Below, in pieces: positions 1 to 7,419 of a DNA stretch of 31,039 nucleotides. The stretch comes from CAZPUS01 sp964589825. Lineage in GTDB: Bacteria > Fibrobacterota > Chitinivibrionia > Chitinivibrionales > WJKA01. Where the stretch lies: the NCBI GenBank assembly GCA_964589825.1, contig CAZPUS010000030.1, positions 1 through 31,039 of the forward strand. The letters run 5' to 3'. The position numbers and the translations under genes are program-made. The stretch's first letter is position 1. Each line of letters opens with the position of its first letter. The notes beneath the pieces are model-generated. The model saw only the letters and a list, made by a program, of their open reading frames with translations. It ran no database searches and was not told the origin of the DNA.

Positions 1-2
1 AG

Positions 3-917
3 GCCGTGCTGGAGAATGCGACTCCTCCCGCTGATGCGGACAGTATCGCGTGGGATATGGTTGAGTATGATACGCTGGATGAATTGTACGGGCTGCCTCC
101 CGAAGAAAAAGCCGGGGTTCAGGAAACAATCATATCTCTTGCCTGGGAGGCGCACTACAGCGGTGACGCTGCAAGACTCGAGGCGTATCTAAAGGAGCAG
201 AACCTCTATCATAAGTTCAAGCGTATTACCGAGAAGTATAATATTGAACAGCATCAGAAAAATCTGGCTATGCGTCCTAAAAAAATACCAAAAGAGAAAT
301 TCAAACAAGATAAATGGAAATACGGGGATATATTTCTGAAATATGATGAGAGTAGCAGCGGAAGCCCGAACGGCCCGATTGGATGGGCAATACCCGGACA
401 CTGGAAACATGCGGCGTATTTTGATGAAAAAAAATTAAGAACAGATGATAACCACTTTTTGTTATCTGCTTCTAACAAAACAGATGCGGCCAAGGAAGGA
501 AAAGGAAACCTCTTAGGGGCGGTGGGACATGATGAGCTAAAAAATTACTGGACAAAAAGTAAAGATGTGGCCGTATGCCGCGTTAAAGGGGCGAATAACC
601 GTAAAAGGAGAAAAGCGATTGAGTATGGTCGTAAGTGGATCGGAAAACCATTCAGTATATTACCGTATATCAGAAGAAACAACACAGGCTGGTATTGTTC
701 AAAGGTGGTGTATCGTGGCTGGAAATCACAAGGGTATGATCTTGATTCCCCGAGTAATTTGTATAAATATGCATCCGGTGTTAGATGGAAAACAAAAAAA
801 GTGTGGGGCGTAAAGATATCGTATCCGGTAGTGACATATACATGGATGAAAGACTCACATGTCACGCCTACAAATTTAAAGCACGATAACAATACAAAGA
901 CCATTACGCGTTGGTAG
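3..917 (+). CDS. Permuted NlpC/P60 (YiiX/LRAT-like) cysteine hydrolase, 5' end cut by window
   Basis: The frame is open to the left edge, so the true start is probably outside the window; the first in-window start is a GTG at 6, giving 303 residues. From residue 107 the chain reads YGDIFLKY, then GHWKHAAYF with His132/His135, and later GWYCSKVVYRGW with Cys231. This His-before-Cys order is that of circularly permuted papain-fold hydrolases (YiiX/YycO/LRAT group), which cleave amide or ester bonds in peptidoglycan or lipids. The N-terminal ~100 residues are charged and helical, with no recognisable domain. No signal peptide is visible, but the real N-terminus is missing. A strong hairpin follows the stop. 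Family assignment rests on the motif order; substrate is unknown. Confidence 0.6.
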   Translation, partial: AVLENATPPADADSIAWDMVEYDTLDELYGLPPEEKAGVQETIISLAWEAHYSGDAARLEAYLKEQNLYHKFKRITEKYNIEQHQKNLAMRPKKIPKEKFKQDKWKYGDIFLKYDESSSGSPNGPIGWAIPGHWKHAAYFDEKKLRTDDNHFLLSASNKTDAAKEGKGNLLGAVGHDELKNYWTKSKDVAVCRVKGANNRKRRKAIEYGRKWIGKPFSILPYIRRNNTGWYCSKVVYRGWKSQGYDLDSPSNLYKYASGVRWKTKKVWGVKISYPVVTYTWMKDSHVTPTNLKHDNNTKTITRW

Positions 918-930
918 TATGCAAAACATG

Positions 931-960
931 CCGGGCGGATCATGGAAATATGCCGCCCGG
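931..960 (+). terminator. GC-rich hairpin after hydrolase gene
   Basis: CCGGGCGG at 931-938 pairs perfectly with CCGCCCGG at 953-960 (8-bp stem, 14-nt loop). It lies 14 bp after the stop at 917 and is followed by TTATT. It is likely an intrinsic terminator for the upstream gene, although the T-tract is short. Confidence 0.55.
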
Positions 961-998
961 TTATTAACATAATGAACAAAATTTAAGCGGGAGAAATA

Positions 999-2120
999 AT
1001 GAATAAATGTGTCTGCGGAGTATGCTTTTTTTTGGTTTTTTCTTGCCTCTCATGCAGTGTACTGTTCGGGCCTCCTGAGTTTGAAATCGATGCAACAAAA
1101 TGCACTGATTTTTCGGATCTCGTGACTTTTGAACTGGAAGAATATGGGAATAATATTGTCGGCATTGATACCACAGATTTTACCCTCAGGGGGCATATAC
1201 GATACGATAAAGACCGTTCGGTAGGGGGTGTGGTAAATACTCCTGACGGCAGGGTTATTTTTTCTGGCGGGGGACGAATCAGTACGCATACATGGGGGGA
1301 TAAGCTTTATGTAGTGGACAGTGATTGCAACATAGAGCAAAAAGTGTCCATATATATTAATCCCCTCAAACCGGTCCTGGCAGGTAATTACATTATCGTA
1401 GGTAGTGCGGCATATGAAGAAGGCGGGACATTTCCATGTCAGATTATAGACGTAAACAATTATGAAATTGTTAAAAAAATCAGTGTTGATGATATGGCCC
1501 ATAGAACCCATATTACTAAAATAGGCTCGTATGTATATATTGGAAACTGGGTGAGGAACGGGCAAGGGTATATTATTAAATTAAATTTAAAAACGCTGGA
1601 AACAGAAAGAATAAAACCGGTTCATTCTTTTTTTAATTGTGCATCTATACGCATTACAGGTAATGATACCACTCTTTACATAACAAATATACCGTTGGAA
1701 GTTAAGAGGATGGGGTACATTGGAGTGTTTAACCTTAGAAATAATGAGATGGACACTGTCATTGATTTGGAAAAATACGATGAAATAAAGGAAAAATCCT
1801 TCGAACGCATCGACCACCCGAAATTATTTAACGGGTATCTTTATGTAAGGCTTTCAAAAGACACGGACGCGGGAAGATTTGTTTCGTATTTTGCGATTTT
1901 GGATCCAAAGGATATGTCGTTGGATAAGTTTGAAAAAATTATCGATGTTACTGCTATTGATTTTTTCCCTTATACCTCCGAATATATGCAATTTTATGCC
2001 GGCAGATACTTTGTAGTACAGTTGGTGTCACAAGAAAGCGCCGTGGTGAAATTCTTTGAAATAGAAAACCTTGACAATGTACACGAAGTAGTATTCGATT
2101 CATCATATGGGTATAACTGA
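999..2120 (+). CDS. Putative lipoprotein with beta-propeller-like repeats
   Basis: 373 residues. The N-terminus is a short basic start, a hydrophobic core and then LSCS around Cys19, a plausible though not ideal lipobox (the -3 residue is Cys). The body is a run of beta-rich segments of the kind gdkLYV, gnYIIV, gsYVYIGN, gYLYVRL, giving a six- or seven-bladed propeller pattern like YncE/NHL-type proteins; no catalytic motif is visible. GGGAG lies about 5 nt before the ATG, supporting this start. A truncated paralogue follows 18 bp downstream and shares residues 23-77 almost exactly. Function unknown; probably a surface or periplasmic binding or scaffold protein. Confidence 0.7.
   Translation: MNKCVCGVCFFLVFSCLSCSVLFGPPEFEIDATKCTDFSDLVTFELEEYGNNIVGIDTTDFTLRGHIRYDKDRSVGGVVNTPDGRVIFSGGGRISTHTWGDKLYVVDSDCNIEQKVSIYINPLKPVLAGNYIIVGSAAYEEGGTFPCQIIDVNNYEIVKKISVDDMAHRTHITKIGSYVYIGNWVRNGQGYIIKLNLKTLETERIKPVHSFFNCASIRITGNDTTLYITNIPLEVKRMGYIGVFNLRNNEMDTVIDLEKYDEIKEKSFERIDHPKLFNGYLYVRLSKDTDAGRFVSYFAILDPKDMSLDKFEKIIDVTAIDFFPYTSEYMQFYAGRYFVVQLVSQESAVVKFFEIENLDNVHEVVFDSSYGYN
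1065..1230 (+). repeat. 166-bp direct repeat, copy A (inside lipoprotein gene)
   Basis: Bases 1065-1230 recur at 2204-2369 (offset 1139) with a single mismatch (G1079 versus A2218). The repeat covers the start of the mature lipoprotein, from GPPEFEID onward. Flanking sequence, including the signal-peptide coding part, has diverged. Confidence 0.95.
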
Positions 2121-2137
2121 TTACCGACCACGTCAAC

Positions 2138-2500
2138 ATGATAAGAACAATTATTTCCAACACTATTGTTTTATTGCTGTGCGGGCTCTCGTGCAGCCTT
2201 CTTTTCGGGCCTCCTGAATTTGAAATCGATGCAACAAAATGCACTGATTTTTCGGATCTCGTGACTTTTGAACTGGAAGAATATGGGAATAATATTGTCG
2301 GCATTGATACCACAGATTTTACCCTCAGGGGGCATATACGATACGATAAAGACCGTTCGGTAGGGGGTGCTCAGGCGGCGGCGTTTAGGAAGAGAAACAA
2401 CCTCCGGGTCATTTTTCGTCTTTTCCGCAGGGACTCCAGCCTTTGTTGCTTTGGCGATGATGGCATCTTTGTTCTCCTGTCGCCCTGCGTATTGAGCTAA
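2138..2500 (+). pseudogene. Truncated lipoprotein paralogue fused to foreign sequence
   Basis: The open frame encodes 120 residues. The first ~22 are a lipoprotein-type signal (hydrophobic core ending GLSCS) that differs from the upstream gene's signal peptide. Residues 23-77 are then nearly identical to the upstream lipoprotein, and after base 2369 the similarity stops abruptly. The remaining ~43 codons look non-native: the opposite strand there carries a better coding match to a transposase N-terminus. The propeller body is missing, so this is most likely a paralogue broken by insertion and deletion. It could still be translated as a short secreted lipoprotein. No Shine-Dalgarno sequence is obvious before the ATG. 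Confidence 0.6.
2204..2369 (+). repeat. 166-bp direct repeat, copy B (inside truncated paralogue)
   Basis: Second copy of 1065-1230, with one mismatch in 166. Such identity beside diverged flanks suggests recent recombination or gene conversion between tandem paralogues. Confidence 0.95.
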
Positions 2501-2512
2501 ATTACAGAACAC
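2371..2512 (-). mobile_element. Remnant resembling an IS3-family OrfA N-terminus
   Basis: Read on the minus strand from about 2500 down to 2371, the frame gives a lysine- and alanine-rich segment ending KNDPEVVSLPKRRRLS. IS3-family OrfA transposases commonly begin their HTH domain with a DPEVV...KRRRFS-type lead-in, so this looks like the first ~45 residues of such a protein. The match ends exactly where the lipoprotein repeat begins (2369/2370), so the element is cut there and the HTH proper and OrfB are absent. No inverted repeats were identified. The match is from memory of the family. Confidence 0.4.
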
Positions 2513-2956
2513 TTTTTTGTCTCATTAATATAGTCAGTGAGGGGCGTCAGGAATACGTTTCATACCTTGAATCGGTCGTCAGTTATGTAAAAAGGCGTAC
2601 TAATAAAACCTAACGTGAATGGATTTGTCGTATTAAAAAAATAAATGTATAATTAAGGAACAGATGCAGCCATGTGCATGAGGCATCCGCTGTGGCATAT
2701 TGTTACGGTCTCCGATGGTGGGATACTGTATGCAGACTGTTCGTAGATACAGGTTTCCTTTCATGCTGCTTGGATTCAGGCTATTGAAGGGATCGTAGCA
2801 CAAAGGCTGCGCCGGCTGAATACGGGTGGATTGGTGCTCGGCTATTATTCATACCGAGGCTGACGTGAATTATGCCGGCACGCACTTTTTTGTGTCTGTG
2901 TATTACTCCGAGACAATTTTCGAATGGAACCAGTGCCTGTAACATGATGAGGGATT
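2513..2956. other. Intergenic region without a supportable gene
   Basis: 444 bp between the broken lipoprotein/IS remnant and the next gene. I see a candidate promoter at 2625-2653 and stop-rich frames otherwise. A short open stretch around 2490-2610 has no recognisable product and no start. Confidence 0.6.
2625..2653 (+). promoter_or_regulatory. Candidate sigma70-type promoter
   Basis: TTGTCG at 2625-2630, a 17-bp spacer, and a perfect TATAAT at 2648-2653. It points toward the gene at 2957 and would give a leader of about 300 nt. The -35 box matches consensus at four of six positions. Confidence 0.4.
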
Positions 2957-4114
2957 ATGCGCGTAAATATCGTAATAAAAAAGATCAAGAATGAAAAGGC
3001 ACGAAATGTAATCGTTCGGCATCTTGCGGCTAAGCCTTCGATAGATTTGGACAAAGCAAAAGAGATGGTGGGATCGCTTCCACTTGTGTACAAAGAGGAC
3101 ATCGAGCGGAGTGAGGCGAACGATACTCTCGATTACCTGTCAAAAGTCGGTGTTGAGGCGCAGATGCAAAAAGCGGAAGCGGATGTAAAGGTACAGAGTA
3201 TGTGGGATGACATCGAAAAAAAAGAGAGTCATACGGAATATGAACCAAGGACCCGTGAAGGATTCGTGGCACACAGCGACGCAGCTGCCGGGGGGATAAT
3301 GACGGATTCCAGACTTCATTCTGAGTCCGGGGAAAAAAAACGCAATGCGCAGAAAGTCATTATGCTGGTGGTGTTGCTTATTATTCTGCTTACAGTATCG
3401 CATATCGTTATGACAACTACTGAAGAAAGCGGCCAGGTGAATGAAGAAATGACCGGGCAGAGTGAGCGTTTTGCACAACAATCAGGCGCAGATGTATCCG
3501 GCAGGCGACATATGTCTTTAGTAGATACAGGTGCTCCCCGAGATTCCGGTGATACAGGTGAACAAATCGAAAAGGAAGATAAAATAACTGACCGGAATGG
3601 AATATCCGCTCCCATGTCGGCTGCGGTACGTTATTGTGACTCTGCTTCACGAGCCGGGAGTCTGACAACAAAAATTAAATTTTATAAAATTGCTATATCG
3701 TTCAATAAGTATAACGCCGACGCATGGGCAGGGCTGATAGAGGCGTACAGAGAAGCGCAGATGCATGAAAAAGCACGTGTGGCGCGTATGGAGATGCAGA
3801 AGCTCTTTCCCGGCGATATAGGCACGCTTCAGGAGATCGTACGTACGTATGGCACCCTGGTCAATACGTCGGTTGATTCACGTAACCGTATACGAGTCGA
3901 GTATATCTCGAAAAAGAATACAAAACAGAAGCTGCTGAGGGAGTCCTTTGCCCTTATCCGTCAATTGCGTGCCCGGACTCCTTATAATGAAATAACTCTT
4001 TACCTCCATTCTCCAATGGGAGAAAAACTGCTTGTACCCGTAGACAAGGCCGATGCGACCGAATCATTCCGGCGATTCATCGCACAGCAGGATATTACCT
4101 ATCTGCACCGGTAA
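2957..4114 (+). CDS. Membrane protein with ribosomal L7/L12 C-domain-like N-terminus and TPR-like tail
   Basis: 385 residues in three parts. Residues ~4-72 follow the pattern of the bL12 C-terminal domain (KARNVIV, then LDKAKEMVGSLPLVYKEDI, then DTLDYLSKVGVEAQM). In bL12 and its relatives this alpha/beta fold mediates protein contacts. Residues ~133-153 are a single transmembrane helix with no signal peptide, so the L12-like part should be cytoplasmic. After a polar linker, residues ~235-290 form a TPR-like helical pair, followed by a basic C-terminal domain to 385. The start follows GAGGG with a rather short 3-nt spacing. It converges with the next gene, stops 5 bp apart. I do not know its function; scaffold or signalling roles are possible. 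Confidence 0.65.
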   Translation: MRVNIVIKKIKNEKARNVIVRHLAAKPSIDLDKAKEMVGSLPLVYKEDIERSEANDTLDYLSKVGVEAQMQKAEADVKVQSMWDDIEKKESHTEYEPRTREGFVAHSDAAAGGIMTDSRLHSESGEKKRNAQKVIMLVVLLIILLTVSHIVMTTTEESGQVNEEMTGQSERFAQQSGADVSGRRHMSLVDTGAPRDSGDTGEQIEKEDKITDRNGISAPMSAAVRYCDSASRAGSLTTKIKFYKIAISFNKYNADAWAGLIEAYREAQMHEKARVARMEMQKLFPGDIGTLQEIVRTYGTLVNTSVDSRNRIRVEYISKKNTKQKLLRESFALIRQLRARTPYNEITLYLHSPMGEKLLVPVDKADATESFRRFIAQQDITYLHR

Positions 4115-4119
4115 GAGAA

Positions 4120-4914
4120 TTATCCGAGCTTAAAAAACTGAAGCAACTGACCGGCTGTTTCTTCGAGCTCATCTGCGAAATCGGGGACGCTGCTGTAAAT
4201 CTGCAGCAATTCGAGTACCGCCAGAATATGAGGTATGGAAAGGCTCACACGGGGAGCGGACTGCAATTTAGTCACAAGATCGTCAAGATGATCGAGGAAA
4301 AAAACAGGACGTTGCATACGTTGCTCTATTACAACCGCATCTTGTTGTACGGTGCGTGCATATTCGATAATCTTTTCTTTTTCGAACGCGGAGAATTCTA
4401 TCTCGAATTCCTGATTTCCGTGTTCCTGCGGTATTACAAGATCGGAAAAATTTATACTCTGCAGCTTTTCCTTAAGTGTTGACGCACGTTGTCGGTATTT
4501 TCCCTCCTGTGGAATGAACACTTCGTCAATAGCCTGAGAGGCCTTGTTGAATTCTGATTCCGGCACATACATCATATACTCGACAGCAGCCTGATTTTCT
4601 ATCGGTAGCGCGGATGATTCAAAGGAGGTGCTTTTAATAAGGTAGTGAATGTCGTGCTCATCAAGTACGGACTTTGCCAGAAGAATGTCGGTATTGGAAA
4701 AAGGATGCACAAGAGCGTGCATCTGCTCCTCTTGGGCCTGCGAGGTGGATTGCGCCTCTTTTTTTGACCGAATCATTTCATCGCTGTAGCCACGACGCTG
4801 AAGTTCATTCCTGAAGATTTGCTGTGCCTGTGGGGTGTATGACTCATTGTGGTTCAGGTATTGATCCAGGCAGTATTCATCAGTGAATTCACGTATCTGC
4901 TGCTCGAGTTTCAT
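4120..4914 (-). CDS. DUF2007-like putative signal-transducing protein
   Basis: 264 residues, soluble, with no signal peptide or membrane segment. Residues ~68-132 fit the DUF2007 pattern: a segment telling which chain to act on (FSNTDILLAKSVLDEHDIHY), a variable middle, and a closing strand-helix (YMMYVPESEFNKASQAIDEVF). DUF2007 proteins are small GlnB-like ferredoxin folds of unknown role. The ~65 N-terminal residues are helical and charged; the C-terminal ~130 residues are helical and not recognised. AGGA lies about 7 nt before the ATG. It lies downstream of, and in the same direction as, the Cache-domain gene at 5066-6661 (151-bp gap), so the two might be cotranscribed. Confidence 0.6.
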   Translation of the reverse strand: MKLEQQIREFTDEYCLDQYLNHNESYTPQAQQIFRNELQRRGYSDEMIRSKKEAQSTSQAQEEQMHALVHPFSNTDILLAKSVLDEHDIHYLIKSTSFESSALPIENQAAVEYMMYVPESEFNKASQAIDEVFIPQEGKYRQRASTLKEKLQSINFSDLVIPQEHGNQEFEIEFSAFEKEKIIEYARTVQQDAVVIEQRMQRPVFFLDHLDDLVTKLQSAPRVSLSIPHILAVLELLQIYSSVPDFADELEETAGQLLQFFKLG

Positions 4915-5065
4915 AGTATTCCTGTCACAGTTTGAGGGTTAGTAACATAAGATGTGGAGAGCTGTGTTTTTTTCGGGTACGTAAAAGGTGTACGCCCGCT
5001 CGCTTTATTTTGGATGATCGTGAATATGCTGTCTGGTGCGTATGGCCGTAGTTCCCACACACGAT

Positions 5066-6661
5066 TTATTCGTCCTGATCCTGTTCGATGGATGATATTC
5101 TGCGTTTAATCTGCTCTGCGGTGTTAATTACAATGTCATTTTGCTTTTTGGACTCATTCGTGGTCTGAATAAGGGTATCGGCAAACGAGGAAAACTCATG
5201 CGTTATGGTGCGTAATCTGGCATTGAATTCGGTACGTATTTTTTGTTCGAGTGAGGGTTGCAATTGTCGGACTTTTTCTTCAACAAGACGTGTAATATCC
5301 TCTGCAGAATACCCCGCGCCTTTGAATTTCGAAGACGACGCGGAGGAGGATGCCGTATCGTCGGCTTGCAGAGTTGTCCGGGCTTCGGAAGCAGAGTCCG
5401 TGTGATGCGGCGATTTTTCCTGTGACGATATGTCAGAATCAAAAACAGTATCATCAGAAGCTGCTTCAGACTCATCATCCGTTTCGTGCTCCCATTTTGT
5501 CTCCGGTGTCGATGCAAATTGAGAGGAAACATCAAATTCTTCTTCCACATCGCTGTCGGCGTCTGCCCGGTCCGGTTTCGGCGTCTGCGCAGTCTTCGCT
5601 GCGGTGACTTCGGAAAATGCATCGAAGCCGGTGGCCTCATTATAAGATGCGGCTTCTGTAGTACCGGCCGGTTTATCTGCAGCCGGTGTGGCGGGATTCG
5701 GTGTGGCAAGTTCATCCAGAGAGATTTCATCGTCATTGCCGGCCTTGTTTTTTGACTCTGATGACGGCCCCGGTTCTTTATGCGGGTGAGCTTCACCACC
5801 AATATGTATGCCATCAACAGGTGCGCTGCGGGTGCGGACAAAACGGATAACAAATACCGCAAGGATGCCGATCAGTGCCATAATGACAATCGCGATGCCG
5901 ATACTATACGACAGGGTGGATCCGCCTGTGGTGTCACTCTTGGTTTTGTTTGTATCTGTTGTTTTTTGTTGTGATTCTGCCGTGCTCGCGACCTTTTTTA
6001 ATTCGGACTTTTCCGGAATATATTCAACGGTCAGTTCAGGGATCCCTTTAATCCGCACAATATCACTGGTGGCTGATTGGCTGTTATCGCGCCAGTTCTT
6101 TTTCAGAAAGGTCCGTGTACCGCCTTTGATACGAAACGCGGCACCGGTCTTTTCAGTGGCCGTATTGAGTGCTTTGTCAAGTTCGATTTTAGCGGCAACG
6201 GCTCCACCGAAAGCGCTCTTTCCCCCTTTGGTTATTTCGATCGGTCGAGCCCAGAACAGATAGACGTCTTCGTTTGTTTTAATGTGCCCATAGTAGGGTT
6301 TCATCGTTCGCATTACGGAGGAATACCACTTCTGACCGCCAATGTCGCGGAATTGACGGGGGACATTTTTACCGTCCCTGAACTCATTTACCACTTTTCC
6401 TTTTGAATTCGTTCTCAATATGGAAAAAAACTCGGGATGTTTTTCACCGACAGTTCGAAACAAGCGGTCCACGGGATCGAGTTGGTAGCTTTTAATTTTT
6501 TCGTTACTGCTGAGATCTTCGATATACGAATCCAGAGAGGCAAAGTACTGTGAAATACGTGCAGGAAGTGGCGTTTCATTACTGTGTGTGGGTGCCGCGA
6601 AACTACTGATAACGAACAGTGCTGCCACTATATGCAGTGGCAGTATCGGGCGTAAATACAT
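5066..6661 (-). CDS. Membrane-bound Cache-domain sensor with disordered acidic tail
   Basis: 531 residues. A signal/anchor segment (1-~26) is followed by an extracytoplasmic domain with Cache/PDC hallmarks at ~75-165: PEFFSILRTNSKGKVV, then GGQKWYSSVMRTMKPYYG, then VYLFWARPIE and FGGAVAAKIEL. These are the small-molecule-binding PAS-like folds of chemoreceptors and sensor kinases. A transmembrane helix lies at ~252-274. The cytoplasmic part (~275-450) is an acidic Ser/Thr/Asp/Pro-rich low-complexity stretch, and the last ~80 residues are a helical, coiled-coil-like segment. No kinase, HAMP, GGDEF or MCP signalling domain follows, which is unusual. AGGAGG about 9 nt before the ATG supports the start. 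Confidence 0.65.
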   Translation of the reverse strand: MYLRPILPLHIVAALFVISSFAAPTHSNETPLPARISQYFASLDSYIEDLSSNEKIKSYQLDPVDRLFRTVGEKHPEFFSILRTNSKGKVVNEFRDGKNVPRQFRDIGGQKWYSSVMRTMKPYYGHIKTNEDVYLFWARPIEITKGGKSAFGGAVAAKIELDKALNTATEKTGAAFRIKGGTRTFLKKNWRDNSQSATSDIVRIKGIPELTVEYIPEKSELKKVASTAESQQKTTDTNKTKSDTTGGSTLSYSIGIAIVIMALIGILAVFVIRFVRTRSAPVDGIHIGGEAHPHKEPGPSSESKNKAGNDDEISLDELATPNPATPAADKPAGTTEAASYNEATGFDAFSEVTAAKTAQTPKPDRADADSDVEEEFDVSSQFASTPETKWEHETDDESEAASDDTVFDSDISSQEKSPHHTDSASEARTTLQADDTASSSASSSKFKGAGYSAEDITRLVEEKVRQLQPSLEQKIRTEFNARLRTITHEFSSFADTLIQTTNESKKQNDIVINTAEQIKRRISSIEQDQDE

Positions 6662-6687
6662 GATTACATTCCTCCTGTTGTATTGTA

Positions 6688-6835
6688 CCTGAACTGAGTT
6701 TGTTTGCGAAAGCCGCTGTCATCCGTACCGCTATGAGATGCCTGCAATAATGAGCCTATCCGCCTCATCATTTCCGCGAACGTGATAACAGTACAGCGTA
6801 CCGCATTCTTGGTCAAAACTATCGATCAGTTCAGG
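6688..6835. mobile_element. MITE-like element, copy 1 (148 bp)
   Basis: The ends are perfect 10-bp inverted repeats, CCTGAACTGA (6688-6697) and TCAGTTCAGG (6826-6835). Flanks are TTGTA (6683-6687) and ATGTA (6836-6840), a 4/5 match to a 5-bp target duplication. The interior is a diverged version of copy 10611-10771 (for example GCCGCTGTCATCCGTACC near the left end). It lies in the leader of the Cache-domain gene. Confidence 0.6.
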
Positions 6836-6908
6836 ATGTAAAAAATGGCTTGGATTCATCATATCGTAACCGAGGATTTTCAAATGTGTGAATACGGAGG
6901 CGAATTAA

Positions 6909-7060
6909 AGCTCGCCGGTATTACCGTACGTCATGAGCCGGCCACCGATGATAACCCCGTAATTTTTGAAAATATGACAGCGGCCGGGGTACACACCCTT
7001 TCTTTTTCCTAAATAGAGCGGAATGCAGCAGCTTTCATCAAAATAACCACTCATGTTAGG
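6909..7060. mobile_element. MITE-like element, degenerate copy 2
   Basis: The right half matches the family clearly (GCAGCTTTCATCAAAATAACC, ending in CTCATGTTAGG at 7060). The left boundary is uncertain; 6909 is chosen because ATTAA (6904-6908) and TTTAA (7061-7065) would form a 4/5 target duplication. Confidence 0.4.
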
Positions 7061-7168
7061 TTTAACAAAAACAATTGCCGGAGGCACGTAATAGTGTTGC
7101 AATCCGGATGCGTTTTATGTATTCTACCTTAATAATATATGATGTGCACATCACCAGAGCAAATTTAC

Positions 7169-7329
7169 ACAGAACGGAGTGATTATATTTGCGGAATCTG
7201 CTGCAAATCGTACAACTCTTTAATTCTTGAAACCCATGAGACAACTAACAGGCTTGCCCTATAATGTTCGAGAACACAATAGCAGCACGGCTCACTGCAG
7301 CTTTCATTAAAACAACTGCTCAATTCAGG
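7169..7329. mobile_element. MITE-like element, copy 3 (161 bp, perfect 5-bp target duplication)
   Basis: The right terminus AACTGCTCAATTCAGG (7314-7329) differs by one base from the right end of copy 10611-10771; the left terminus has diverged (about 10/16). The length is identical to that copy. TTTAC occurs immediately on both sides (7164-7168 and 7330-7334), a perfect 5-bp target duplication. Internal blocks such as TTCGAGAACACAATAGCAGC are exactly shared. It ends 90 bp before serS. Confidence 0.75.
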
Positions 7330-7419
7330 TTTACGTAACGTGGAAAAACGCATAGGTGGTGAATTATTTTTCACACACAAATTGTTTTTTGCCAAATTGG
7401 TGTTAATGAAAGGCGTGTG

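Noticed and set aside
545..979. 144-codon minus-strand open frame
   Set aside because: Antisense to the permuted hydrolase, whose catalytic motifs show the plus strand is coding.
1050..1565. 171-codon minus-strand open frame
   Set aside because: Antisense to the lipoprotein gene; no ribosome site or family pattern.
5203..5862. 219-codon minus-strand open frame
   Set aside because: It lies wholly inside the Cache-domain gene in another frame; it arises from the low-complexity acidic tail and is rich in Arg/His/Pro with no start context.
6905..7102. 65-codon minus-strand frame with FDESCC-like text, similar to a frame in the 7169-7329 copy
   Set aside because: The apparent similarity comes from the MITE-like repeat; other copies carry in-frame stops, so it is not coding.
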